From positions 1 to 56,024 of the forward strand of contig CAMQWP010000012.1 in the NCBI GenBank assembly GCA_947038565.1: 56,024 nt of DNA, read 5' to 3'. Positions 1 through 9,842 of this stretch are shown piece after piece (position 1 is the stretch's first letter; every line of letters starts with the position of its first letter). Source of the DNA: an uncultured Clostridia bacterium (GTDB lineage: Bacteria > Bacillota > Clostridia > Christensenellales > UBA3700). The notes beneath the pieces were generated by a model, which did not search any database, had not been told where the DNA came from, and worked only from the letters and a program-made list of their open reading frames with translations. The translations under genes and the position numbers were made by a program.

Positions 1-270
1 GATAGTTTTATATCTTGCAGACTAGTACATCCTTTAAAAGAATTATATTGCATTATAGACACATTATTTGGTATTGCAATTGATTTTAATCCGCTATTTT
101 CAAATGCTGAATAATCAATACTACTTAAGTTATTGGATAGTTTTATATCTTGCAGACTAGTACATCCTTTAAAAGAATTATATTGCATTACAGACACATT
201 ATCTGGTATTGCAATTGATTTTATTCCACTATTTTCAAATGCTGAATAACCAATACTCTCAAGGCTAGAT
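1..270 (-). repeat. 135-bp tandem repeat inside the LRR gene
   Basis: Two consecutive 135-bp units (1-135 and 136-270) differ at only a handful of positions, and a more diverged unit follows from 271. Each encodes 45 residues, about two LRR_5 units, so gain or loss keeps the frame. The array may continue past the window edge. Confidence 0.85.
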
Positions 271-2192
271 GACAATTGTATATATTGCAAGTTAGTGCAA
301 TCTGCAAATGTTCCTGCATTAATGACTTTAACACCGTCAGGTATTATTATGTTTTCTATCCCACTAGAATTAAAAACATAACCGTTCAATTCTTCGAGAT
401 TAGATGGCAGGTCTATTGCTCTAAGCAGCTTGCAATCTGCAAATGCCGCCCATCCAATTGTTTTGATGTTGTCGGGTAAATCTACATATTCTAAATTAAT
501 ACAACCCTTAAACATGTAACCATCAACAATTTCCAAACTACTAGGCAATGTTACTTCTGTCAAATTACTGCAACCTTCAAATGCACCAGAACCGATACTT
601 TCTATATTATCATGTAATACTATACTACTCAAATCACAATTAATAAATGTATCCGATCCGATCCGTTTAACATCATTTGGAATAATAATCTCATCCATGT
701 GGATTCCATTTAAATACAAGCTTTTTGCATAATACAATGGATTAGAATATCTAATTCCAAATCGCATATAACACCAATCATCAATAGCATTAATATTAAC
801 TCTATCCATATTAACACAACCTTCAAATGCATCTATACCAATTTCTGAAGAGGCATTAAAGCTAATTGATTTTAAGCTCAAGCAATTTTCAAAAGCACTT
901 TCACCAATATTAGGTCCATTTACATCATTAAGAAAGCTAATACTACTTATACTGGATGAATTGAAACAATTATCGCCAATTCGAATTATAGAAGTCAAGA
1001 TTACTTCATCAACAGTCATATTAAAAGAAAAAGCATATTTAGCAAACATTGTTGTACGGCTAGAAACATTAGTAATATCAAAAGCCTTATTATTAGGATA
1101 TCTAAGCAATACTGTTTTATCAGCACTATACAGCACCCCATCTAAAGTTGTTAACTTATTGTGAGCTACTGGGACTTCAAACTTATTTAGTTTATCACAG
1201 TCTGCAAAAACAAATGTAGAAGAAAATTCAGATATTATTTCATTATTTAAATAATCATTGCCGAAACACACATTAGTTAATGATTTTATATTATCAAAAT
1301 AATTAATGTTTTTATTTTCAGCACCATTATATTTTATCGTTGTTAATGAATTAGGAATACAACTTATATTATCATTATAGCTGACTGCTCCGAATAAAGT
1401 GCCTACATTCGCCCCTATATTACTGTATAATGCTAACTCTTGCAAGTATACACAATTAGCTAAAAATGGAGTAACGTCAGTAATAGTATTAGGAACAGTA
1501 ATACTTGTGATACTACTATCAAAAGTATCTTCATCTACGCCTAAAATACGTTTGTAGTTGTGCTTTTCAGGTATAACAACACTAGCACTACTACCCGTAT
1601 AATTAGATATCGTATATCCATCTCCGCGAATATTAAAGACAAACTCTGTAGAAGTTTTATCTATAGTTTTTGCATAGATATCTAGATTTTTATCAGCTAT
1701 TATACCATCTACAAAAGGCTCATTCCATGTATCATAATCATAATACCAGCCCTCTATCTCATAACCATATGCATAGCTTTCTAGATCAAGACAAGTTATT
1801 TTTTCATTTTCATAATAGTGTTGGGTAGATATTATTTCCTCATTACAATGATAATTAATAGTATAGGATTTCAGTTTCGTTGTTTCCCATTTTGCATATA
1901 CATTAAAATTACCATAAATATCATTTTTTATCAAATAATTATCATAGAATTTATAATCCCATACACCATAATCTAAGTACCATCCTTTAAAGTCATAACC
2001 ATCTTTGACAGGAGGAGTAGGTAGCTCTAGTTGTTTTCCTTTAGTTACTTTTTCCGTCTCATATATCTCACCGTCAGAAATATACGTAATAGTAGTTTTA
2101 TTCAAAGTCAATGCTAACGTTACCGATACTGCAGTAATAATAATAACAGTTAGAACTGCACAAATAATACTATTTCTTGTTTTCTTTGACAT
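1..2192 (-). CDS. BspA-like leucine-rich-repeat surface protein, C-terminus beyond window
   Basis: Reading is open from the ATG at 2192 to the left edge, so about 730 residues are visible and the C-terminus is missing. The start has a short basic stretch (MSKKTRNS) and a hydrophobic segment at about residues 9-28, a signal peptide or membrane anchor. Two InlB/Listeria-Bacteroides repeats follow (GYDFKGWYLDYG, then GYEIEGWYYDYD) before residue 170, then many LRR_5 (BspA, Treponema pallidum type) repeats. The start codon overlaps the stop of the upstream ABC transporter by one base (TAATG) and GGGAGG lies inside that gene, so the two are translationally coupled. Known BspA proteins act as adhesins or surface binders; the ligand here is unknown. 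The repeats nearest the left edge are almost identical to each other. Confidence 0.88.
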   Translation of the reverse strand, partial: MSKKTRNSIICAVLTVIIITAVSVTLALTLNKTTITYISDGEIYETEKVTKGKQLELPTPPVKDGYDFKGWYLDYGVWDYKFYDNYLIKNDIYGNFNVYAKWETTKLKSYTINYHCNEEIISTQHYYENEKITCLDLESYAYGYEIEGWYYDYDTWNEPFVDGIIADKNLDIYAKTIDKTSTEFVFNIRGDGYTISNYTGSSASVVIPEKHNYKRILGVDEDTFDSSITSITVPNTITDVTPFLANCVYLQELALYSNIGANVGTLFGAVSYNDNISCIPNSLTTIKYNGAENKNINYFDNIKSLTNVCFGNDYLNNEIISEFSSTFVFADCDKLNKFEVPVAHNKLTTLDGVLYSADKTVLLRYPNNKAFDITNVSSRTTMFAKYAFSFNMTVDEVILTSIIRIGDNCFNSSSISSISFLNDVNGPNIGESAFENCLSLKSISFNASSEIGIDAFEGCVNMDRVNINAIDDWCYMRFGIRYSNPLYYAKSLYLNGIHMDEIIIPNDVKRIGSDTFINCDLSSIVLHDNIESIGSGAFEGCSNLTEVTLPSSLEIVDGYMFKGCINLEYVDLPDNIKTIGWAAFADCKLLRAIDLPSNLEELNGYVFNSSGIENIIIPDGVKVINAGTFADCTNLQYIQLSSSLESIGYSAFENSGIKSIAIPDNVSVMQYNSFKGCTSLQDIKLSNNLSSIDYSAFENSGLKSIAIPNNVSIMQYNSFKGCTSLQDIKL

Positions 2193-4822
2193 TATACATC
2201 CTCCCTTATAAGCTCTACTGGTGATTTTTTAGAGTATAAAACTATCGGTATCAAGGCACCTAAAGTACCTACTCCGACACTTACCCCTGCCATAGCAAGA
2301 ATGCTTTGATATCCTATTACACACGTCTTTACAGTAACTAGTGAGAACGATCTAAAGCCATTTATTAGAACACTATTCGATATTAAATAAGTGAATGGCA
2401 GAGCGAGTAAAAATGCTATTATAGTCAGCATAAGTGCCTCTATCAAATATATCATACCGACACTTAATCCGCTCACTCCATGTGCTCTTAGTATACCGAT
2501 CTTTTTCTTACTATCCTTAGTTACAGCTAGTATATAACTTAATATCACTAATATCGCAAGTACACTAGCACCTAATGCAATAAATAAATAAATTATGCCA
2601 TGGGTATCTCTTATACTCATAGAATATTTTACACTATTAAACTCATTATAATAGAACTCAGAACATTGAGTATTACTATTATCTAAAGAATTTATAAAAT
2701 CCACATCCATCATATTTTCACTATTATCAACAATATATGATTGAGGATGATTACTTACACTATGCCTTCTATCAATGTTATAATAATAGTCTGATACCAC
2801 GATTGGTGGAGTTCCAAATACAGCACTTTGAGCATATGGCGGAAATGGGAATTTAAATTTCGAGTCAGTCCAATTATATCTTTCCTCCTCAAAGTAAACT
2901 CCTACGACTTTAGGATTATTAATAATATCATTGCCAAAGCTCATATTGTCTATTATTAAATTACCGTTATTCATACCTTGTATTACTTCTTGCTTAGAGA
3001 TATTATCGGAAGATTTTTTCAAAGTACGACTCATCAATGCCATTGCAAATTCATCACTAACTATCACCTCGTTATCAGCTAAAGGTTCTGTGGAGCTTTT
3101 TGCATTGGAATATATGATTTCAGCGTCATATTTTTCTATTAAATTAACATTGATTGCACTTCCTTGTTTTTCAAATGTATTGAGCATATACTCATAATCA
3201 TTGCCTCCATGAATATATTTTGAATACTCAACGTACTTGAATCCAACTTCTTGTGCCGACACAGCTTCATCAAAATGATTATCTATGAACTCTTGAGTTA
3301 CTACACATAACCCATCAAACATCCTTAAATACCTATCAACATATTCTTCTAATGCTTTTTCAAAAGTATAATCATCATCAAGTAATTTATCTTCATGTTT
3401 ATTTATTAATTTAGTAAATACTTCAGTAGCTTTGTCTTTCAAATCTCTTTCATTATACGTAAATATAGACACTTCCTTTACTGGCAAATCGTATAAATAC
3501 TTAACAGTACTTTCATTTAATTTACGTCCATCCGCCTGTGTTTTCGGCATAATGTAAGATATTTCATTTATACTTTGTGGTAGCACATAATCAAAATCAG
3601 AATTTTTTGAGTGCAAGAAAAAGCCAAAATTTTCTAAAGTTTCTTCATTAACAACAGTATAGTTTGTAGCATGCCCCGCAGTATATATTGGCATATTTTT
3701 GTTATTAAAATTTTGTTCTATGCTCGCTACTGCCTCATCATTGAAAGGATCTTTACCATTTATTATTGTTTCATCTTGGTCAATTATAGTAGTGAATAAA
3801 TTCACATCTTTATAATAAGGTTCAAATATTACTCCCATACTAGTATCAGTTATATTTGTAGCAAAAGCTAGACCAAAAGCAATAAGAGTCACTATAGTCA
3901 TCAAGATCGCAACCGTCAACCTAAATACACGCCTGCACATATTAGTCGTAGAAAACTTTAAAACTTGCGTTGCCGACAATGAAGATCTTACTTTTCGACG
4001 GAGTCCGCCATCAGTTGAGCTGCTCTCAGAATAGAAATTAGGTGATAAGCTTAATTCCTCGTCGTGCAATTCATCAACGATTAAATCGATATTATTTGCT
4101 ATTTCATTACTTTGATCATCGGCAATGATTGATGATACATCATTATTTTCAGTATTTATTATAACATCATCAAATACGCTAGAATTTCTAAATTCTATAC
4201 TTCTATCGCCGTACTGCCTTACTCTATCAAGATCATGAGTTACGACAACTACCAACCTTTCTTTTGATATCTCTTTTAATATTTTAAATATCTCATTGCT
4301 AGTTTCATAATCCAAATTACCTGTAGGCTCATCTGCCAGAATATAATTACATTCCTTTAGCAGTGCCCTAGCTATAGCTATCCTTTGCTTTTGTCCGCCC
4401 GATAGCTGCTTTACTTTTCGTGTTTCATAGCCCTGTAGTTTGACCATCTTAAGTACATTGCTTATCTTCTCTTTTTTATCCTTTACGTCTTGCAGATCCA
4501 AAGCTAATGCTAGATTATCATACACATTGAACTCGGATAATAAATTATAGTCTTGAAAAACAAATCCCACATTATAATTTCGGTACTCGTTTAGCTCTTT
4601 TGAGTCTAGTTTTGTTATATCTTTACCATTAAAAAGTATCTCTCCGCTGTCAGGTAGATCTAATGCACCAATAAGATTTAAAAAAGTTGTTTTACCGCAG
4701 CCTGATTCGCCTGGCAATACTACCATACCTTGACTCGGCAAGGTTATATTTATGTTTTCTAACGGCGTGATTATATCATATTTAGTTTTATAAGTTTTAG
4801 TCAAATTTATTATCTCTAGCAT
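2192..4822 (-). CDS. ABC transporter, fused ATPase and FtsX/MacB-type permease
   Basis: 876 residues. N-terminal ATPase: Walker A GESGCGKTT near residue 40, signature LSGGQKQR near 140, Walker B ILADEPTGNLD near 165, H-loop THD near 195. A linker of about 90 acidic residues leads to a transmembrane helix near 300-325, a large extracytoplasmic domain (about 330-740), and three C-terminal helices typical of FtsX/MacB permeases. Such fusions usually move lipoproteins or peptides, or sense antimicrobial peptides, rather than import nutrients. The ATG at 4822 is chosen because AGGAG lies seven bases upstream; the in-frame ATG 18 bases earlier would contain that site. It is coupled to the downstream BspA gene by a one-base overlap. 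The Walker A Ser-Gly-Ser is Ser-Gly-Cys here. Cargo unknown; export of surface or secreted peptides is inference from context. Confidence 0.9.
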   Translation of the reverse strand: MLEIINLTKTYKTKYDIITPLENINITLPSQGMVVLPGESGCGKTTFLNLIGALDLPDSGEILFNGKDITKLDSKELNEYRNYNVGFVFQDYNLLSEFNVYDNLALALDLQDVKDKKEKISNVLKMVKLQGYETRKVKQLSGGQKQRIAIARALLKECNYILADEPTGNLDYETSNEIFKILKEISKERLVVVVTHDLDRVRQYGDRSIEFRNSSVFDDVIINTENNDVSSIIADDQSNEIANNIDLIVDELHDEELSLSPNFYSESSSTDGGLRRKVRSSLSATQVLKFSTTNMCRRVFRLTVAILMTIVTLIAFGLAFATNITDTSMGVIFEPYYKDVNLFTTIIDQDETIINGKDPFNDEAVASIEQNFNNKNMPIYTAGHATNYTVVNEETLENFGFFLHSKNSDFDYVLPQSINEISYIMPKTQADGRKLNESTVKYLYDLPVKEVSIFTYNERDLKDKATEVFTKLINKHEDKLLDDDYTFEKALEEYVDRYLRMFDGLCVVTQEFIDNHFDEAVSAQEVGFKYVEYSKYIHGGNDYEYMLNTFEKQGSAINVNLIEKYDAEIIYSNAKSSTEPLADNEVIVSDEFAMALMSRTLKKSSDNISKQEVIQGMNNGNLIIDNMSFGNDIINNPKVVGVYFEEERYNWTDSKFKFPFPPYAQSAVFGTPPIVVSDYYYNIDRRHSVSNHPQSYIVDNSENMMDVDFINSLDNSNTQCSEFYYNEFNSVKYSMSIRDTHGIIYLFIALGASVLAILVILSYILAVTKDSKKKIGILRAHGVSGLSVGMIYLIEALMLTIIAFLLALPFTYLISNSVLINGFRSFSLVTVKTCVIGYQSILAMAGVSVGVGTLGALIPIVLYSKKSPVELIREDV

Positions 4823-4973
4823 TTTAAAACTCCTAATCATTAAATTATTTGATATATTTATTTAAATAGCAAAATGCAACATTACAGATATATTTTATAG
4901 GCATATCATAAATGCTACATTTAAATTTTAAAATTTGAATTGTATACTTATTGCTTTATGTGTATACTGTATA

Positions 4974-5002
4974 AGTATAACACTAAACTTCATTATTTAC
5001 AA
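4974..5002 (-). promoter_or_regulatory. sigma-A promoter for the ABC transporter-BspA unit
   Basis: On the minus strand TTGTAA, 17 bases, TATACT. It would give a leader of about 145 bases before the ATG at 4822. Two TGTATACT copies start 20 bases apart in that leader (4941 and 4961), a possible regulator site. Confidence 0.5.
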
Positions 5003-5056
5003 TATTAGACATGTAAAATATATTGCAGATTTATATGATGGGCGTTTTGTTTTCAA

Positions 5057-5223
5057 TCAAACCTCATCAATATCACTAAGCAATCCGTCCTTTATATACA
5101 CAGTCCTATCTAACTGGTCTGCAACATGCTTATCATAAGTTACGATAATGATAGTTTTTCTTTCCGCTGCAAATCCTTGAATATCGCCATTATCTCACTA
5201 GCTGTCTTGCTGTCTATATGCAA
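5057..5223 (-). pseudogene. remnant C-terminal end of an ABC ATPase, frameshifted
   Basis: Minus-strand translation gives IDSKTASEIMAIFKDLQRK in one frame and KTIIIVTYDKHVADQLDR followed by TVYIKDG in the next, ending at a TGA at 5057-5059. This is the segment just after Walker B through the H-loop of an ABC ATPase. The two frames join if one base of a Gly/Glu codon is missing near 5159-5160. The remnant starts right after the stop codon of the upstream transporter. It looks like the residue of a deletion or recombination between neighbouring ABC genes. Confidence 0.75.
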
Positions 5224-5226
5224 TCA

Positions 5227-7743
5227 TCATTCTTTAGTTTTTTGGAAAGATTTTCGCAAATTATTGCTGTTTATTTTTGCAATATTTATCATAAAAACAA
5301 CCACATTAATTAATACAATTATTGCCAATAGAATTCCTATACCAATCATATCTAAAGGAATCAAGATAGCCATTGTTTCTTGTAAACTGCCTAAAAGACT
5401 GTTAACTCCGAACAGTGCTAACGCCCCTAGCAAACAGCCAACTACAAATTCGACCAGTATGGTTATGCACATAGAAATGCTATATATCTTAGCAATTTCT
5501 AGTCTAGATGCACCGAGCGACTTAAGTATAAGTAACTCATTCGCTTTACTTGTTATATTAACACTAGTAATACTATATGATAGCAACAAATAAATACACG
5601 CGATTATCGCCAAAGCGATGTACGCTATCATAACCAGCGACTTCATATTATAATAATGCGCTTGCACATCATCACTATAATCGAAAGAATAATTAATCTC
5701 CAAACTCATATTATCAGAATCTAAACTATACTGATTATTTATAAATTCACTAATATTTATTAAATCATTGGTCATAATATTATTCTTATGATAATACACC
5801 ATAGAGTTGTTTAAAATATAATTATCCATCACATTATAATATTCTTTTTCACACATGAACACATTATTTATTTTTTCAGATATTACTACTCTATAATTTT
5901 TACTAGAAATTTCTTTTGTTATTAAAGTGCCCCCGTCATCCATAACAACTTGCTTTGCAGTGCTTAATTGAACGTAATCGCCTTCAATTAACATTAAATC
6001 ATCCGCTATATATTGTGGAATCAATATTTCGCCAATTTTAACATTCTGTCCTTGAGAAAAAGCAAAAGTGCTGTCATTAAGTGGTGCAATTTGTATGTTA
6101 GAGGAATTATTATTTGCGCTTAAATTGGCAGATACAAACTCACCTTTCGCCTTTGAAGTCATGTAGAAAGTATCTCTATAATAATTTTCCGTGGCTGGTG
6201 CAGAAATAACTGCGCTACATAATATATTTTCCCATAGATGATTAGCCAAGACAGCTCTCTCTGATTCGTGGCTTTTACCAAACCCTTTCAGTTCATCTGT
6301 ATCTTGATTATTTATACTATGCTCATAGTACTTTTTATCAATCTTAAAATTATCCTCAAATACTCCTACTATTTTAACACCATACACTTCGCTATTAATT
6401 AATTCATCAGCGCTTATATTGATATACTCCTCGCTGCTATTTTCATCAGGATTCCGTATACACCCCACAGCATTAACATAATCATACATTCCAGACGATA
6501 TTGCAAATTCAAATTTATTCTTTGGAGCATTACCTTTTATTATTTTAACACCTATATTCTCTGGGCTGTCTGTCAATATGACATATCTAGTTTCATAAAA
6601 TGACATAGCGTGCGCCATGCTTATAGGATTCCCGTCTTTATCTTCATTACGTGTACTTTTATATAGATCACTAATTGGCTGCGCATTTCTAATATCAATA
6701 ACTTTAGCAGTATCTCCACCCAGATCATTTTCAATATGTTCTTGTAGTTTTGTTAAGTCTGCCTTATCACTATAATGAGTGCTTCCATTGATACCATCGA
6801 CTTCTGTTATTATTTCCGAATCTAAGATCATACCATTTGTATTAGACTTAGAATTAAATGTTCCTAGTATGCTTTTTTCATAGCTTAACAATGACCACGA
6901 TAATAAAGGCACCATCATACAAATAAGTAATACAACAACAACCGAAAAGGCAACTTTTCTTCCCTTTTTAGAGCTATTCAAACTCTTAAATAGTGTCATA
7001 GTCGATTTTACACTTAGTTTATTTTTGCGTATTACTGTGGGTTGACACACTACGTCATCTTTTGATACAACTTCATTACAACTATTATTATTAAGTATAA
7101 GATCACTATCTACTTTACCATCTTTAAGTCTAATTATTCTATCGGCATATTTCTGTATACTATCCGTGTCATGAGTGACAATCAGAACTAACATGCTGCT
7201 CGATAACATCTTCAACAGCTGCAAAATATTATTTGCATTTTCACTATCTAGATTTCCAGTAAGTTCGTCTGCAAATAGCACCCTTGGACTCCTAATCACC
7301 GCTCTTGCAATAGCAACTCGTTGTTTTTGACCAGCAGATAAATTTAAAATCTTTTCAGATGCAAAGTCTTCTAAACCAACTAGTTCTAGAATGTTATTTA
7401 TAGCATCAATACTTGCATTATTACCTGACAGTTCTATTCCTATTTTCAAATTATCTTGCACCGTAATATTTTCTATTAACTTATAATCTTGATATATATA
7501 TGCAAAATCATTAGTAAATTCATTGCGTTTATCTTTTACGTATTTTACTCCTGCACATTCAATAGTCCCATTAGTAATACTGTCATTCATTGATAATACA
7601 TTCAGCAAAGTTGTCTTGCCTGACCCACTAGGACCGGTAAAAGCAACCATACCTTTCTCTGCAATCTGCAAAGAAAGGTTATTAATAGCTATATTGCCGT
7701 TTTCATACTTTTTTGTTATATTTAATATATTAAAATACATCAT
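5227..7743 (-). CDS. ABC transporter, fused ATPase and FtsX/MacB-type permease
   Basis: 838 residues with the same architecture as the transporter at 2192-4822 but clearly diverged. ATPase: Walker A GPSGSGKTT near residue 38, signature LSAGQKQR near 133 (Ala for the usual Gly), Walker B LFADELTGNLD (Leu for the usual Pro), H-loop THD. Helix near 265-290, large extracytoplasmic domain, three C-terminal helices (about 690-820). The start codon lies in ATGATG, the first ATG overlapping the upstream TGA by four bases, and no strong Shine-Dalgarno is visible, so it probably depends on translational coupling to the secreted protein gene at 7740-8594. That pairing hints that the transporter handles or responds to that product (inference). 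Confidence 0.88.
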   Translation of the reverse strand: MMYFNILNITKKYENGNIAINNLSLQIAEKGMVAFTGPSGSGKTTLLNVLSMNDSITNGTIECAGVKYVKDKRNEFTNDFAYIYQDYKLIENITVQDNLKIGIELSGNNASIDAINNILELVGLEDFASEKILNLSAGQKQRVAIARAVIRSPRVLFADELTGNLDSENANNILQLLKMLSSSMLVLIVTHDTDSIQKYADRIIRLKDGKVDSDLILNNNSCNEVVSKDDVVCQPTVIRKNKLSVKSTMTLFKSLNSSKKGRKVAFSVVVVLLICMMVPLLSWSLLSYEKSILGTFNSKSNTNGMILDSEIITEVDGINGSTHYSDKADLTKLQEHIENDLGGDTAKVIDIRNAQPISDLYKSTRNEDKDGNPISMAHAMSFYETRYVILTDSPENIGVKIIKGNAPKNKFEFAISSGMYDYVNAVGCIRNPDENSSEEYINISADELINSEVYGVKIVGVFEDNFKIDKKYYEHSINNQDTDELKGFGKSHESERAVLANHLWENILCSAVISAPATENYYRDTFYMTSKAKGEFVSANLSANNNSSNIQIAPLNDSTFAFSQGQNVKIGEILIPQYIADDLMLIEGDYVQLSTAKQVVMDDGGTLITKEISSKNYRVVISEKINNVFMCEKEYYNVMDNYILNNSMVYYHKNNIMTNDLINISEFINNQYSLDSDNMSLEINYSFDYSDDVQAHYYNMKSLVMIAYIALAIIACIYLLLSYSITSVNITSKANELLILKSLGASRLEIAKIYSISMCITILVEFVVGCLLGALALFGVNSLLGSLQETMAILIPLDMIGIGILLAIIVLINVVVFMINIAKINSNNLRKSFQKTKE

Positions 7744-8594
7744 TTAAAATCAGGGAAATGTGCAAAGTTTTTATGATCTAACCAATCATTAGGACTCCCA
7801 TCATCACCAATGTCTACAATATCTCCAGCGCTACTTCTTACGCCATTCAAATTAGCTTTACCTGTTGTTTTTAAACATTCACTACTATTTGTGCCATAAT
7901 CAGGGGCAAACACGATACCATCAAGTCTCATTTCTTTCATCACTAATGAATAATTTAAATTATTTGTAGATACTCCATCAAACTTGAAGAAAAAAGCAAC
8001 TGAAAATGCGTATGTAGTATCAGTAATTGATTTAATTGGTTCCACTCTAATAGATTTATTAATTTCTTTTTGTCCTTTAATACTTTCGTAATGAGAATAA
8101 TTAGCATGCACTGATGAGGTGTTTGTAGTCATTTCTGAAGAACTTCCAATATTAAAACTAATACCATCATTTGATATCGTCAGTCCCGCACCTGAACCAG
8201 TTGTAACAATTTTTTCTGTAGAATTATCTTTAGAAGTAATATCAGTCATACTTTTATTATCATCAGTTATGTTCAAATCCAACGTAAACCATCTTACCTT
8301 ATAATCATGTGATCCATCATTCATTCTAGGCTGAATTTCACCCTCTATCATAAACAAACCATCTCCACTTGGCTTTAAATGTAAATATGTACTAATTCTC
8401 GCATCAGCACTATCGTGTTTATCAGCATACATGTCAGCCGTTAATGACGTCTGCTCAATAAAATCTTTGCTTGATCTTGCCTCTTCGGCAGATACTGTTG
8501 GTATAGTAAATGCACATATCATTATTGACATGACTAGTATTGCTATCATCGCAGTCATTAACGCTACCATGCTCTTTTTCTTTGTGTTTAACAT
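7740..8594 (-). CDS. secreted protein of unknown function
   Basis: 284 residues. A clear Sec signal peptide (basic MLNTKKK, hydrophobic core to about residue 33, cleavage likely after VSA before EEA) and no lipobox or membrane anchor afterwards. The mature part is polar and Ser/Thr-rich with alternating hydrophobic residues, suggesting a beta-sandwich; no known family was recognised. AAGGA lies upstream of the ATG. It follows agrD copy 1 and overlaps the downstream ABC transporter by four bases (ATGA), so it is the first gene after the quorum-sensing module and a candidate agr-controlled product. A possible promoter is TTGCAT, 17 bases, TATAGG just upstream of the gene. Confidence 0.8.
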   Translation of the reverse strand: MLNTKKKSMVALMTAMIAILVMSIMICAFTIPTVSAEEARSSKDFIEQTSLTADMYADKHDSADARISTYLHLKPSGDGLFMIEGEIQPRMNDGSHDYKVRWFTLDLNITDDNKSMTDITSKDNSTEKIVTTGSGAGLTISNDGISFNIGSSSEMTTNTSSVHANYSHYESIKGQKEINKSIRVEPIKSITDTTYAFSVAFFFKFDGVSTNNLNYSLVMKEMRLDGIVFAPDYGTNSSECLKTTGKANLNGVRSSAGDIVDIGDDGSPNDWLDHKNFAHFPDFK

Positions 8595-8699
8595 TTTTCA
8601 ATTTTCCTTATATTAAGCCTTTCAGCTACTTACACTTATATAACCTATATTATATTCAGTGCACTAATGCAATTATTATTACACTACTTGTTACTTAGT

Positions 8700-8831
8700 T
8701 TACTTCTTTTCTTGTTTCATGCTCACTGGCACTTTTGGTTGACAAAACCAACCCCAACAATTCTTTGTTGATTGATTACCAATACTTCTTGTCATTTTTA
8801 AAATAACATTAGTTGTTTTCTTCTTCTCCAT
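8700..8831 (-). CDS. agrD: AgrD-like autoinducing peptide precursor, copy 1
   Basis: 43 residues. The ATG at 8831 has a near-perfect AAAGGAGG six bases upstream, inside the 3' end of agrB, and the genes overlap by 23 bases as is usual for agrBD. The peptide has a basic N-terminus (MEKKK), a central KNCWGWFCQPKVP and a basic tail (SMKQEKK). By analogy with known AgrD, the likely signal is a thiolactone ring of five residues, Cys-Trp-Gly-Trp-Phe, released by AgrB, with the PKVP-containing tail removed. The second Cys directly after the ring Phe is unusual and offers an alternative ring. The first 38 residues are identical to copy 2; only the tails differ. Confidence 0.87.
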   Translation of the reverse strand: MEKKKTTNVILKMTRSIGNQSTKNCWGWFCQPKVPVSMKQEKK

Positions 8832-9426
8832 GACGACCTCCTTTGTATAAATTTATTTTATTTTTTATCAAACCAGCAATACAAGAAATGCATACTGCTG
8901 ATATCGGATAAACAATTGAAAATGATATTATTGTATAATTATAATATCCAAGTATTGTGCTTATAACCAAGCATGTCACGACAAATAATATGCTTAACAA
9001 TTTTCCTTTAGACAATTTTTTTTCACTTAACTGATTATTTGGATGATCTACCGGTGCAACAATTGCAATTATTGGCAACACCAACAATAAGGCAAAATGA
9101 TTAATAATATCAATTGCTTTCATTGGAACAAAGTAAATCATCACTAAAAAAAGAACAAGTACAAATATGAGAATTACTACGCATCTAAAATGAGTGTCTG
9201 CATGATAACCACCTGCAAGTTGTCGCAGTGTTAAAAAACATACTATAAATAATATTGTCTCAATATATTTTTGACACGCGAATCCTATTATTATTACAAA
9301 CAAAAGATTGATGATACTCGAAAGAACTATTTCAAAACAATATTCATATATTTCGATTTCCGAGTCATCAATTTTTCCTTTAGAAAAATAAAAATGCGTT
9401 ATCTTTTTCGATAGTTTACTAAGCAT
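8809..9426 (-). CDS. agrB: AgrB-like peptide-processing membrane protease, copy 1 (intact)
   Basis: 205 residues, the usual AgrB length, with several transmembrane helices. The family hallmark LRQLAGGYHADTHFRC contains the catalytic His and Cys. AgrB cleaves the C-terminal tail of AgrD and forms the thiolactone. The start has AGGAGG seven bases upstream. This copy is uninterrupted, unlike copy 2, so it is the only complete AgrB in the window and probably processes both AgrD precursors. Directly upstream is only a fragment of agrC. Confidence 0.92.
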   Translation of the reverse strand: MLSKLSKKITHFYFSKGKIDDSEIEIYEYCFEIVLSSIINLLFVIIIGFACQKYIETILFIVCFLTLRQLAGGYHADTHFRCVVILIFVLVLFLVMIYFVPMKAIDIINHFALLLVLPIIAIVAPVDHPNNQLSEKKLSKGKLLSILFVVTCLVISTILGYYNYTIISFSIVYPISAVCISCIAGLIKNKINLYKGGRHGEEENN

Positions 9427-9479
9427 AATTGCCTCCTATCTTAAGATAACACATTTTAATCGTCTTTTTTTAGTTTTGT

Positions 9480-9511
9480 ATTATTTGGTAGTGTATTTGC
9501 ATTATTTGGTA
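9480..9511 (-). promoter_or_regulatory. paired direct repeats upstream of agrB copy 1
   Basis: On the minus strand TACCAAATAAT occurs twice with starts exactly 21 bases apart, two helical turns, between the agrC fragment and agrB. LytTR response regulators such as AgrA typically bind paired direct repeats with about this spacing. The same pair is present in copy 2. A 12-bp palindrome TATCTTAAGATA lies between these repeats and the agrB start. AgrA binding is inference. Confidence 0.45.
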
Positions 9512-9512
9512 A

Positions 9513-9800
9513 TTATTTTCCCAGCAATATACTGATCTGGTAATTTTCATCACATATTTCCCTATTAATAGAACCATTATATTTTTTCACAATCTCATCT
9601 ATTATGGCTGTTCCATATCCATGCTTTTGTTTATTATTTTTTGATGTGCCACTTGTTTCCACCTTAGCACGTTTGCTGTTTTTTACAACAATTTGATGTA
9701 AATTATTAATGTCATGTATGTCTATCATAATATATTTCTCTCTATTCTGCATTCTTTCACACTCCTCAATCGCATTATCGATAACATTACTTAAATGAAC
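9513..9800 (-). pseudogene. 3' fragment of agrC (histidine kinase), copy 1
   Basis: Encodes only the end of the GHKL ATPase domain: the N-box-like SNVIDNAIEEC, then HGYGTAIIDEIVKKYNG (G-box) to the normal C-terminus. The frame is open upstream only to a TAA near 9818, with no start codon before Met at 9752. Sensor, dimerisation and phosphoacceptor regions are missing, so it cannot signal. It is the duplicated tail of the gene at 12413-13561. Confidence 0.88.
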
Positions 9801-9842
9801 TTTGATTAATGATATATTTTAGATTAAAAATAAAGTTATAGT

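Larger units (their letters stand above)
8716..9800 (-). repeat. agr duplication, copy 1 (about 1.1 kb direct repeat)
   Basis: Collinear and highly similar to 11617-12700 at an offset of 2900-2901 bases. The unit covers agrD, agrB and the 3' end of agrC. Similarity ends inside the kinase domain of agrC at one side and in the AgrD tail at the other. Confidence 0.9.

Noticed and set aside
5126..5593. 155-residue plus-strand frame
   Set aside because: Shadow of the ABC permease and the ATPase remnant on the other strand; no ribosome site.
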